Shown here: in pieces, positions 7,755 to 15,874 of the stretch
How positions within the stretch are numbered: position 1 is the first letter of the stretch
Layout of the letters: every line of letters begins with the position of its first letter
DNA from: Thermoanaerobaculia bacterium
GTDB lineage: Bacteria; Acidobacteriota; Thermoanaerobaculia; Multivoradales; JAIOJS01
Assembly: GCA_019911795.1 (NCBI GenBank)
Contig: JAIOJS010000239.1
Span: forward strand, 1-41,753
Length of the DNA: 41,753 bases
Direction of reading: 5' to 3'
Notes under the pieces: model-generated
The model's database searches: none
Told to the model about the DNA's origin: nothing
What the model saw: only the letters and a program-made list of their open reading frames with translations
Program-made: the position numbers and the translations under genes

Positions 7755-10433
7755 TTAGGGGGCAGACCACGCCGCGGTACCTCCGCTCTCGAAACCATCG
7801 CCAAAGATCACCGGACTTCCGGTCCAATCGTAGGCCCACGTCTCACGTCCCGCGATCCCCGACGAAGCCTCGAAGACCACCCAGTCCTGGTAGACCGTCA
7901 AATATAGAGGGTCCGAGGACTCTGGACCGGGCGCGATGTCCGAAACCCGGTGGGTTCCTGACGACGTCCCGTCGGATCGCCAGAGTTCTCGGCCGTGACC
8001 CTCGGTCCAAGCGGAGAAGACCATGTCCCCATTGGGTAGCGGAGTGAAGAAAAAGGGTTCCGAGGCGATGACCCCCGGAGCGATATCGCGGACGAGTCGG
8101 GTACCGCCGGGAGTCCCGTCGCTCGCCCAGAGTTCGACGCCGGAGGCGAGAGTGTTCGCCTGGAAGTAGACCGTGTTCCCGATGACCGCGCGCCAGTACT
8201 CGCCGAAGCGGAAGATACTCGACTCGCCGCCCGCACTGATGTCGGCCACCAGGGTCTCGCCCCCCGGAGTCCCGTCGGTCGTCCACAGTTCGAGGCCGGT
8301 CGCGTCCTCTCGTCCGACGTAGAGGAACTGGGACCCCAGTGAGAACCCGTAACCGAGGGAGTTGCTGGCCAGGAGTTGGGTGTTCTGTACCGTCCCGTCC
8401 GTGTTCCACAATCCCTGGTTAGGGGCCTGGGCCTGGAGGTATAGAAGACCTTGGTGATCGACAAGGTTTGCCGGGGTCGACGAAGTGGGTCCTGGATTCA
8501 GGTCGTGGACCAACCCCACCGTTAGGCCGTCGCTGCGCCAGAGTTCCTGTCCGTGGACTCCGTCGTCGGCCGTGAAGTAGATCTCCCCATTAGACACGGC
8601 CGCAGGCACGAATCGGGTAACGCCATTCGATGATCCCGGCGGGAAGCTGGAAATCTGAGTCGCTCCCGTCCCAGGGGTCGTCCAGAGCTGATCGACGTTG
8701 TCATCGTCGTCGGCCACGAAGAAGAGGTCGCCGCCGAGGACCCCGAGGGGCCTGGGCTGCCCGCTGTCGAGATCCACCACCAGGCTACTCGCGAGGAACG
8801 GTTCCTCGAGGATCCGCAACTCGGATCCAACGATGGGATCATTGGCGGTGTAAAAGAGGCGGTCGCCCGCTCGCATCAGGTCCTGGGGCGTCGAGTCGTT
8901 CGTTCCCGGCTGAAGGTCCTCGAGAACCCAAGGGATCGCGGCTACTCCATCCCATGCGAGGAGTTCTCGACCCGCCGCATCGGTGGTCGCAGTGAAGTAG
9001 ATCTGCTCTTCGACCACCGTGAATTCCCTCGGTTGTGAGTGTCCGATGTTGCGATTGATATCGGCAAGGAGTGAGAAGCTGGACGTCTTGATCCGCCAGG
9101 GTTCGTCGTCGACAAAGCCATCGTCTCTCGAAAGGTACAGACCGTCGGCGCCGACCTGGAACCACTCCACGGACGAACAGTCTGTGCACGAGAACCGCAG
9201 TTGAGTGTTAGCGGCCGTCCCGTCGGTCTTCCAGACTCCTCCGGCGGCGAAGAACCAATACTCCCCGGCGAATGGCTGGAAGGCAACGTAGTTGATGAAG
9301 CTTCCGTTTCGGATGAGATCAATGTCAGGCGAGGCCAACATCTCGGTACCCGCCAAAGTTCCGTTCGTCTTCCAAAGGTCGCCGTCTACTTCGAAGAGCA
9401 CCTCCGGCCAGGCGACGATCAGTCCTCGAGCATCGAGGTTGGCGATGAGCGTCGCCTCGCAGTACCCGCCACTCCTCCAGATTCCCGGCCCTCCATCGGA
9501 GTCGGCCGCGAAGAAGAGAGTGTTGTCGAGCATCACCGCATACTTGGGGTTCGAAGAGCCTGTACCGGTGACGCCGTCCATTTCACGGCAAAGGAACCCG
9601 GGGCCGGGCACCAGCCTCCACAGCTCTCGGCCGAAGGCTGGGGTCTCGGCACTGAAGAAGATCAGTTGGTCATCGTCGGCGCCGAGCGGGAGCGGTTGGC
9701 TGCTAGCCATGCCCGGCTCCACGTCGTAGATCTCGGTGCCAATCGCGGTTCCGTCGCTCACCACCAATTCCCAACCGGTGGCCGGCGTGAAGGCCGAGAA
9801 AGCAACGAGCGATCCCGCGGCGATCAGATCCTTGGCATTCGACCCCTCCTCGCCGGGCCGCAGATCGATCACCAGTTCCGGGACTCCTCCTGAGGAGAGT
9901 TTCCATAGCTCTAGTCCCGTTGCCTCCGTGGTCGCGGTAAAGAAGAGAGTGTCGCCCGCTACCGTGAGATCACGTGGATACGAGAAACCCAGAGCCCCAG
10001 GCCAGAGATCCGCGACTATCTGGGTTCCTTCGGAGGTTCCGTCGGTCGACCAGAGCTCGATGCCGAAACTCGGATCCCACGCGGAGAAGTACACGCGCCC
10101 CGCGAAGGCCGTGAGGTCGCTGGCCATCGAGTCCCGAAAGCCAGGGTAGATATCCTTCAAGAGGACCGTTCCCGGAGCCGTGCCGTCAGTGATCCAGAGC
10201 TCAGTCCCGTGAGCGATGTCTTGGGCCACGAAGACGGTGGAACCGTCCAGCGGTGTGAACTCCTCCGGATTGGATGGAGAACTCGCGGCCAAGCCGGTGA
10301 AGAGGTCACCGAGTGGGAAAACGTCGTCGGGGTCCGCTCGGAGCGCTCCCGGCCAGAGGTTGACGATGACTAATGCAAACGCGGCGGCCCGCAGTCCAGG
10401 CCAGGATGCTTCAAGGTGATTGGGACGAGTCAT
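7755..10433 (-). CDS. ELWxxDGT-repeat surface protein with DGFESG C-terminal tail
   Basis: 892 residues with an N-terminal signal segment (AAAFALVIVNLWPGALRA). It is built almost wholly of about 45-50-residue units carrying the ELWxxDGT motif: ELWITDGT, ELWSTDGT, ELWRSDGL, ELWTTDGT, ELWASDGT, ELWRSDGT and degenerate forms (DLWKTNGT, GVWKTDGT, GLWNTDGT). Each is usually followed by a D-I/L-x-P-G turn (KDIYPG, RDIAPG, SDIAPG). The family (TIGR04534-like) is predicted to fold as beta-propellers at the cell surface; its function is unknown. The last 15 residues (IFGDGFESGGTAAWS) are not part of the repeat and recur at the end of another secreted protein in this window. The ATG overlaps the upstream stop (ATGA at 10430-10433), so the two genes are coupled. 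Confidence 0.9.
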   Translation of the reverse strand: MTRPNHLEASWPGLRAAAFALVIVNLWPGALRADPDDVFPLGDLFTGLAASSPSNPEEFTPLDGSTVFVAQDIAHGTELWITDGTAPGTVLLKDIYPGFRDSMASDLTAFAGRVYFSAWDPSFGIELWSTDGTSEGTQIVADLWPGALGFSYPRDLTVAGDTLFFTATTEATGLELWKLSSGGVPELVIDLRPGEEGSNAKDLIAAGSLVAFSAFTPATGWELVVSDGTAIGTEIYDVEPGMASSQPLPLGADDDQLIFFSAETPAFGRELWRLVPGPGFLCREMDGVTGTGSSNPKYAVMLDNTLFFAADSDGGPGIWRSGGYCEATLIANLDARGLIVAWPEVLFEVDGDLWKTNGTLAGTEMLASPDIDLIRNGSFINYVAFQPFAGEYWFFAAGGVWKTDGTAANTQLRFSCTDCSSVEWFQVGADGLYLSRDDGFVDDEPWRIKTSSFSLLADINRNIGHSQPREFTVVEEQIYFTATTDAAGRELLAWDGVAAIPWVLEDLQPGTNDSTPQDLMRAGDRLFYTANDPIVGSELRILEEPFLASSLVVDLDSGQPRPLGVLGGDLFFVADDDDNVDQLWTTPGTGATQISSFPPGSSNGVTRFVPAAVSNGEIYFTADDGVHGQELWRSDGLTVGLVHDLNPGPTSSTPANLVDHQGLLYLQAQAPNQGLWNTDGTVQNTQLLASNSLGYGFSLGSQFLYVGREDATGLELWTTDGTPGGETLVADISAGGESSIFRFGEYWRAVIGNTVYFQANTLASGVELWASDGTPGGTRLVRDIAPGVIASEPFFFTPLPNGDMVFSAWTEGHGRELWRSDGTSSGTHRVSDIAPGPESSDPLYLTVYQDWVVFEASSGIAGRETWAYDWTGSPVIFGDGFESGGTAAWSAP

Positions 10434-10990
10434 GGTCGATCTCCTTTGGAGTCGTTGGTGGTTTGAATAGGTCTCGAGAGATGAAGGGTGCGACAGAGCC
10501 GATTGTCCTCAGCGTTGGAATCCGCTGGATGGGTGCGCAAAGGGTCCAACAGCTCCGCCACGGCACACAGCTCCCGCATACCGGTAGCCGCCACGAGGTC
10601 GATGGCATGAAGGCGACGGGAACCGGGCACTAACGCCGGCACGGTCGAGGGTCGGCCATAGGGTCCCAACGGGGTGTAGGCCGTGATCAGGACCTCCGTG
10701 GTGGAGGTCTCGCCGACGTTGTCGATCCGCACCACAAAGCGTCGAGACGCTCCGACTCGAAGAACCGTCGGCGACACCGAACGTCCCTCCGAACTCGAAT
10801 CGTTCCACGATAGACGAAGATCAGGTCCCACCTGCCGCGACCTGTTCCCTGGGGTTTTGCCCGCCCCGTCTACCGAACTTGTCTCGGTCCTCTCAGAGAT
10901 AGCGGTCCTCTCAGAGACAGCGCCGATCCACAACACTCCGGCGACGAGGAGCCCCATCAACAGAAGATGAGCCGTCGGTCTGAATCGCAT
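10430..10990 (-). CDS. Small secreted protein with CARDB-like domain
   Basis: 186 residues. A signal peptide or anchor (LLLMGLLVAGVLWIGAV) is followed by a Ser/Thr-rich linker and one beta-sandwich region at about 55-170. The pattern resembles CARDB domains: VVRIDNVGETSTTEVLITAY, a P-G-S turn before the next strand, LCAVAELLDP, then an acidic SNAEDNRLCRTL near the end. Two Cys (LCAV and RLCR) could pair. CARDB modules are adhesion-like Ig-type domains of surface proteins. It is first of a two-gene unit with the ELWxxDGT protein, so a joint surface role is plausible. The ATG at 10990 has no clear ribosome site. The domain call is by pattern only. Confidence 0.7.
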   Translation of the reverse strand: MRFRPTAHLLLMGLLVAGVLWIGAVSERTAISERTETSSVDGAGKTPGNRSRQVGPDLRLSWNDSSSEGRSVSPTVLRVGASRRFVVRIDNVGETSTTEVLITAYTPLGPYGRPSTVPALVPGSRRLHAIDLVAATGMRELCAVAELLDPLRTHPADSNAEDNRLCRTLHLSRPIQTTNDSKGDRP

Positions 10991-11230
10991 GCCGCCACGC
11001 TACGCAGTCCTGCGAGCTAGATCCTCACGGGAAGCTCAGGGCAGTCTCATGGATCTCTCGCCAAGGCCCCCGTCCTTGACGCAATCGTCCTAGATTGGGG
11101 ACATCTCAACGCGACGCGTTCGTGCCGTGGAGTTCTCCATAGACAAGGCACCACCGGTTTCTAGCCGGAAATCGTTGCACTCGGGCACCTCCACCAACTG
11201 GTGGCATTCGCCTTGCAATTGAAAGTTCCC

Positions 11231-12868
11231 ATGCGAAAACTAGCGCCTATGTTCGTCCTGGTTGGACTGCTGTCCGCCACCTCCTCCTTCGCCCAGACCC
11301 CCAACGAAACGACCTACGGTGAAGTGATCGAAGTTCATCTCGTCACCGTGGAAGTCGCCGTCGACTCCTACTTCAGTCGTCAACCGGTCGGGGACCTCCG
11401 GCGTGAGAACTTCTCGGTCTTCGAGGATGGTGTACCTCGAGTCATCACCCATTTCGAGCGCACCCAGGCCGGGCGTGTCGACCTGGTTCAGGGAGCGTCG
11501 GGTGAAGTTCTCCAAGCCAACTTGCAGGCTTCCAGTAGCTCTCCCACCGCGACCGCACCTCGATACGTGGCGCTCGCCTTTGACTTCGGCTCGCTCCGGC
11601 TACCGTACTTGGCCCGGACGGTGAAAGCGGCGCAAGAGTTCGTGCGCGCCGACCGTGATGAGACCGTCGAGTACTCGGTCATGGTCCTGGGACATCGCCC
11701 GGATGTCTTGCTACCGTTCACTTCCGACCGCGAGCAGGTTGCACAGGCGCTGGATTCCCTCGAGTCGATAAAGAAGGGTGAATACCTGGATTCCGGAGGC
11801 TTCTCGTTCCAAGCCCCTGAGAGGTTCATTCAGACTCTGAACTACTCAACCGCTTCGGGTGGAGGGGTCGGCCCAGGTGAGTTCCTAAGCGCCGCCGAGG
11901 GCCTGGGATGCAAGAACGTGGCTTTGAATTTTGGCGACATGTTGGCGGAGCTCTTTCAGGGCTGGCCCGGAGGTAGGGGCTCGAAGAGCCTGATTTTGTT
12001 CTACGAGGGCGAAGCCAATGGCTGCGACCGCCTGGGGGTGGAGCGTGGCGGCCTCGGTGACAAGCATGAGGTCAGCGACGCTTTCGACACCCTTTCCAGG
12101 ATGGCCGCCGCAGCCGGCATCAAAGTGTATGCAACCCAGGGAACGGGCTTGAACAATCCCGCGCTCAGGGCGGCGGCGGCCCCCCGCGGCGAGAACCGAA
12201 CGACGGGGTCTCCTCCAACGTCGCTGGGAGATCTCTCTCGCCAGGCCTACGTCGACTGGGTAGCCGACCGGACGGGTGGCCAGCACATCAACGTCAACGA
12301 CCTCAGCCGCGGAATCGAGGTGGCGACCACGACGGCCAGAAATCACTACCTCCTGTCGTTTCAGGTCGATCGTGCGCCGGATGGGAAGACGCACTCCCTC
12401 GACATCAAGGTGGAGGGAGCGGGCAAGGCCACGGTCCGCTATCCCGGAAGCTACGACGACCTCGACGGTCGGACTCGACTCGAGGCTCAGTTGAGGACCT
12501 CGGCCAACATCCCCAAGCGAGGCGGACTGCTGCCGATGTCGGTGTCGGTCCAAACCGCCCCCTCAGATTCCGATCAGCTACCCATTCGCGCCCTGATTTC
12601 AGTCCCAGTCGAGAACCTCGGCCTGCGCTGGAGTCCGGAAGACGAGCGTCCCGAAGTCGACCTATACGTCGCCGTCTACGGAGCGAACGGCGATCTTCTG
12701 GAGGTTCAATCCGAACCCTGGTCCTTCGATCCCGCCGCGCTCGAGTCCGGAGTGGTAACCCAGGAGTACTCGATGAGCCTTCCTGCCGGTGACTACACCC
12801 TTTCGTTCGCCGCCCTCGATGTCGTGTCGGGGCGCTATGGGGTCGACTACGCCGATATTCATCCATGA
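11231..12868 (+). CDS. VWFA-related Acidobacterial-type (TIGR03436-like) secreted protein
   Basis: 545 residues from the ATG at 11231, which gives an ideal signal peptide ending at SSFAQ; a GTG at 11201 in the same frame adds ten residues and is less likely. The N-terminal block VHLVTVEVAVDSYFS with LRRENFSVFEDGV and ITHFERT is the hallmark of the family. A von Willebrand A-like region follows at about 110-350, ending in HYLLSFQ, DGKTHSLDIKV and VRYPGSY. The MIDAS motif is degenerate: D118-F-G-S where DxSxS is expected. The C-terminal third is beta-rich and less conserved. The protein is exported; its ligand is unknown. It stands alone on the plus strand, convergent with the hydrolase gene. 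No clear ribosome site was seen. Confidence 0.85.
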   Translation: MRKLAPMFVLVGLLSATSSFAQTPNETTYGEVIEVHLVTVEVAVDSYFSRQPVGDLRRENFSVFEDGVPRVITHFERTQAGRVDLVQGASGEVLQANLQASSSSPTATAPRYVALAFDFGSLRLPYLARTVKAAQEFVRADRDETVEYSVMVLGHRPDVLLPFTSDREQVAQALDSLESIKKGEYLDSGGFSFQAPERFIQTLNYSTASGGGVGPGEFLSAAEGLGCKNVALNFGDMLAELFQGWPGGRGSKSLILFYEGEANGCDRLGVERGGLGDKHEVSDAFDTLSRMAAAAGIKVYATQGTGLNNPALRAAAAPRGENRTTGSPPTSLGDLSRQAYVDWVADRTGGQHINVNDLSRGIEVATTTARNHYLLSFQVDRAPDGKTHSLDIKVEGAGKATVRYPGSYDDLDGRTRLEAQLRTSANIPKRGGLLPMSVSVQTAPSDSDQLPIRALISVPVENLGLRWSPEDERPEVDLYVAVYGANGDLLEVQSEPWSFDPAALESGVVTQEYSMSLPAGDYTLSFAALDVVSGRYGVDYADIHP

Positions 12869-12914
12869 GTTGAAGAAGGGCTGACCACCCGGCCCGCGCC
12901 ATCAAGACTCCAAG

Positions 12915-12942
12915 AGTGACTAGCTCAGCCTAGCCGGTCACT
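12915..12942. terminator. Possible hairpin between convergent genes
   Basis: Arms AGTGAC and GTCACT (12915-12920 and 12937-12942) enclose an inner GCT/AGC pair with a CAGCCT loop. It lies between the convergent VWFA and hydrolase genes and overlaps the hydrolase stop codon. There is no T-run on either side, so it is at best a weak terminator. Confidence 0.3.
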
Positions 12943-13699
12943 TCTCCTCTACAGCACTCTGTAGAAAGTCGAGGACCGCGGTCCAGGTGGGATCTACGGG
13001 GCCCTGCGCCCGCTCGGGGTCGAGCATCGACGCCCCATGCTCCCCACCGATGGCCACAACGGTCTGGAACCCTCGGGCCTCGAAGTCCTCGAACTGGGTG
13101 CGGGCGGATTCGATCTCCATCTCCCGGTCGGGACGAGCAGCAAAGACCGGAATCTTGACCTCTTGAGCGAACAGGGTCGTCGCGCAATCGTCCATCCGAG
13201 AGCTGGCCGGGGAGAAGGCCAAGACTCCGGCGAGGTGACTCCCCTGCTCCGCCGCCAGGCGGATCGCAAGCGCGGCTGAGTAGCTGCTGCCCCAGGCAAA
13301 CACAGGACTGCCGATCTCCCCCTTCTCTGCCCAGTCGAGCGCGGCAACGAGATCGGGATAGGCGTCGCAGTAGCTCAACTCGGGACCCTCGGATAGGGCC
13401 GATCGGGTTCGATTCACGCCCCCAAAACGATCGCCGCCCACCCGCTGATCGACGGTGAGAACGTTGAAGCCCGCGGCTACCAAGCGAGGAACAATCCTGA
13501 CGTACTCGCCCCGAGCGTCGCCACCGGCTTGATGAAACAACAAAAGAAGAGGTGCCCCTGGATCACCCGAGTAGAGATCCGCAAAGACCTCGACGCCGTC
13601 CGCGGCTGGAAACGAGACTTCCCGAGGGGTCGCCTCGGCGGTCAGCGGTCCGCACGCAAGCGCGGCAATAACAAGTAGCTCGATAATCTTGGTGTTCAC
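12938..13699 (-). CDS. Exported alpha/beta hydrolase (dienelactone-hydrolase-like)
   Basis: 253 residues from a GTG with AGGAG about 6 nt upstream. A signal peptide (IIELLVIAALACGPLTAEA) precedes an alpha/beta-hydrolase fold: LLLLFHQAGGD (oxyanion-hole strand, residues about 51-61), nucleophile elbow WGSSYS with Ser139, candidate Asp191 in AARPDRE, and His221 in GGEHGAS. The order Ser, Asp, His fits the fold. The elbow is G-x-S-x-S, not the usual G-x-S-x-G. Size and the LLFHQAG motif resemble dienelactone hydrolases and related esterases. Substrate unknown; probably periplasmic. It is monocistronic, divergent from the Coa1-like gene and convergent with the VWFA gene. Confidence 0.8.
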   Translation of the reverse strand: MNTKIIELLVIAALACGPLTAEATPREVSFPAADGVEVFADLYSGDPGAPLLLLFHQAGGDARGEYVRIVPRLVAAGFNVLTVDQRVGGDRFGGVNRTRSALSEGPELSYCDAYPDLVAALDWAEKGEIGSPVFAWGSSYSAALAIRLAAEQGSHLAGVLAFSPASSRMDDCATTLFAQEVKIPVFAARPDREMEIESARTQFEDFEARGFQTVVAIGGEHGASMLDPERAQGPVDPTWTAVLDFLQSAVEEK

Positions 13700-13911
13700 G
13701 GATGCTCCTGACGTCGACTAGAGGGTCCTGTTTCTACGTTCCGAGGTCACCGGGGTTGCGTATCGTCCCGGACCAAGGTCATAACAGCTCAAGGGGCGTA
13801 GGTTTGCATGGCCCCCCGAGGGCCGGGTCCCGTAGGCTGCGTCTCGTAAGAACGTCCCTCGACGAAGACCCAAGTGACTGAAGACGCCCGGCGGGATACC
13901 ATCTGGCTATC

Positions 13912-14364
13912 GTGGACTCACCACCGACGCCCCCATCTGTGGCCGCCGGCTCGCTTGCTGGAAGAGAGCGCCGATCTGCGCTCCGAATTGCGAGTTTTGG
14001 CTGTGGCGGTTGTCTCCTACTCGCCATCGTCGGCGTCGCGCTCGTCGGCGGGTTTGTAATGCTTGGACTAGGAGTCTTCAGCAAGCAGGTCGCAGCCGAC
14101 CTCCGAGACAATCCCGTCGTAGTCGAACACCTTGGGAAGATCGAGGACCTTGACCTCGACTTTGTGGCAACCCTGGCCGTGCCGGGTGAGAACGAATTCG
14201 TCTTCGACGCCCGGGGCACAAAGGGAGACGGAGTCCTGACGGTCACCAGCCTCACCGTCGACGATGAGAGAGAAGAGGTCGTAGCCGGAACCCTTCAGTT
14301 GGAGTCCGGCGACGAGATCGACCTTTTCCCGGGACGGCACGAGAGGCTCGAAGCTCTGCCGTAG
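13912..14364 (+). CDS. Small membrane protein, Coa1-like fold
   Basis: 150 residues from a GTG at 13912. A Pro/Arg-rich cytoplasmic N-terminus is followed by one membrane segment at about 30-55 (CLLLAIVGVALVGGFVMLG) and a soluble C-terminal domain of about 90 residues: DNPVVVEHLGKIEDLDLDF, FDARGTKGDGVLTV, then LESGDEIDLFP. The helix-then-sheet pattern 'V-x-x-x-LG-x-I ... V-x-G-x-G-x-G' is like bacterial proteins annotated as cytochrome oxidase assembly Coa1/Tim21-fold. No cytochrome gene is nearby, so I assign the fold only. No ribosome site is visible before the GTG and the start could differ slightly. It precedes the secreted protein at 14452, separated by a tandem repeat. Confidence 0.6.
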   Translation: MDSPPTPPSVAAGSLAGRERRSALRIASFGCGGCLLLAIVGVALVGGFVMLGLGVFSKQVAADLRDNPVVVEHLGKIEDLDLDFVATLAVPGENEFVFDARGTKGDGVLTVTSLTVDDEREEVVAGTLQLESGDEIDLFPGRHERLEALP

Positions 14365-14365
14365 C

Positions 14366-14407
14366 TTGGTCAGCCACTTTGCTAGCCTGGTCCACCACTT
14401 TGCTGCT
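14366..14407. repeat. Two direct repeats upstream of the 14452 gene, 21-bp period
   Basis: TTGGTCAGCCACTTTGCTAG and CTGGTCCACCACTTTGCTGC are imperfect copies whose TGGTC cores start at 14367 and 14388. The 21-bp spacing is about two helical turns, as expected for a regulator binding the same face of the DNA. They lie 45-85 bp before the next start codon. A role as operator is inference. Confidence 0.45.
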
Positions 14408-14451
14408 ACTGTAGTTCGCCAATGGGTCGCTTCGACTCAAAGGAGGTTTAG

Positions 14452-15633
14452 ATGGTCCGTCGATCTATTCTTCTGACCTTTCTTGCCGGACTTCTCTCAT
14501 GGGTCCCGGGAATCGCGGTCTCCGCCGCGAGCAACGCTGCAGCAACCCTGCTGATTCCCTACTTCGAAGTAGACCTCGACGACGCTGAGGGCCCCAACAC
14601 CCACTTCTCCATCGGCAACGCCGGAGAGGATCCACTCGTCGCCCACGTCGTCCTGTGGACCGATTGGTCGTCACCGACGCTCGCCTTCGACGTCCTGCTC
14701 GAAGGCAACGAACTCCGCCCGATCAACCTACGGCAGCTCTTCGCCGAAGGACGACTCCCCATCTCGGGAACCCAACCAGGGTCACTGGCGGGTTTTCCCG
14801 GTTGTAAGTCGCCCCTTTCCCTGCCTCCCCTAGAGTTGCCCCAGCGAGCGATACTGCGAGCCCAGCATACGGGAGCGCCCCATCCAGAAAACGGTCTCTG
14901 TTTTGGCTCGGCGAGAGCGGAAGCAGCGCTCGCCATCGGCTTTGTCACCGTCGATATCGTGAACGATTGCTCGGATACCCTCCTCTATCCCAGCGAGGAG
15001 GACTACTTCGAGCCGAACGGAACCGGACGGGCTAGCAATGAGAATCTCCTGTGGGGCGACTACTTCCTCATCGACCCCTCCGAGTCCTCGGCCCAGGGTC
15101 TCGAAGCCATCGGACTGCGGGCCGACCCATCGCGTTCCGGCCCCGAGGCGCAGACCTTCTACGCCACCTTCTCGGCGAACGACCACCTCGTAGGACCCGA
15201 GGACTCGAGGGCGCCCGTCGGCTGCCGTTCGCGGACCCGTTTCCTCCGCGGCGGCGGTTTCGATGGTGGTACCGATCTGATCGTCTGGAGCGATTTTTCC
15301 TTCCGAGCGATCGACGGACGAGAATGTGGAACGTCAGACGCTCATTCAACCGGGATTCAAGTGGCCTGGCGCAGCGAGGCGGGCGCTACCATCAGCGACA
15401 CTCGAACTCTCGTCGACGAGACAATGGTTCGAATCGAAGTCGGGATCGACCCCTGGAATCCGGGCATTCCCTTCGGATCGGCTGATGTCTCGACCGAGAT
15501 CGAATTCTTCTGGTGGAATCCTCCCGGAATCGTCACCTCGCCCGTTCAGAGCCTCGTAGTACCAGTCTATCGAGCCTCGAACCTCTACAGCGTCGCGTTG
15601 CAAGCGACGACGTTGCAGGATGAATGCGACTGA
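14452..15633 (+). CDS. Secreted protein of unknown function ('LIPYFEVDL' family)
   Basis: 393 residues. The ribosome site is near perfect (AAAGGAGGTTTAG before the ATG), so strong translation is likely. A signal peptide ends near VSAAS. The mature N-terminus has ATLLIPYFEVDLDD, then HFSIGNAG, VAHVVLWTDW and PINLRQLF, a set I recognise as recurring in secreted hypothetical proteins of Acidobacteriota but with no named domain. Seven or more Cys (GFPGCKS, GLCFGS, NDCSDT, VGCRS, RECGTS, QDECD) suggest disulfides after export. The protein is beta-rich with no membrane segment beyond the signal. It is probably monocistronic, with a tandem repeat upstream and a shared terminator downstream. Confidence 0.82.
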   Translation: MVRRSILLTFLAGLLSWVPGIAVSAASNAAATLLIPYFEVDLDDAEGPNTHFSIGNAGEDPLVAHVVLWTDWSSPTLAFDVLLEGNELRPINLRQLFAEGRLPISGTQPGSLAGFPGCKSPLSLPPLELPQRAILRAQHTGAPHPENGLCFGSARAEAALAIGFVTVDIVNDCSDTLLYPSEEDYFEPNGTGRASNENLLWGDYFLIDPSESSAQGLEAIGLRADPSRSGPEAQTFYATFSANDHLVGPEDSRAPVGCRSRTRFLRGGGFDGGTDLIVWSDFSFRAIDGRECGTSDAHSTGIQVAWRSEAGATISDTRTLVDETMVRIEVGIDPWNPGIPFGSADVSTEIEFFWWNPPGIVTSPVQSLVVPVYRASNLYSVALQATTLQDECD

Positions 15634-15819
15634 AGAGCAACGCGGACTCTGACCCTTTCCCCATCTCGCGGTTCACTCGACCGTCGGGGGGCATCGCTTC
15701 CGCAGCACTCCCACGTCTCGACCGTCGCTCGACGTCCGCCCCAGCCTAGTTTCTAGCCGGATTGTTCGAGGGCAGTCGTCCGCAAGAACCTGGAGGGCCG
15801 GAAGGCGGCCCCCAAAAGA

Positions 15820-15858
15820 AAAAGGGCCGAGACGGCTAATGCCGATCTCGACCCTTTT
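15820..15858. terminator. Bidirectional intrinsic terminator
   Basis: A long hairpin: AAAAGGG-C-CGAGA-CGGC, loop TAAT, GCCG-A-TCTCG-A-CCCTTTT, with one mismatch and one bulge. Read on the minus strand the stem is followed by TTTTTCTTTT, a proper terminator for the surface-protein gene whose stop is at 15875. Read on the plus strand it closes transcription from the 14452 gene. The stretch 15634-15819 holds nothing else I can support. Confidence 0.85.
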
Positions 15859-15874
15859 CTATACCTGAAGAGGA

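Noticed and set aside
9201..9893. Plus-strand ORF of 230 codons in the ELWxxDGT gene
   Set aside because: Antisense to the repeats; its regular pattern only reflects them.
11077..11105. TTGACG as a -35 for the VWFA gene
   Set aside because: No acceptable -10 lies 16-18 bp downstream.
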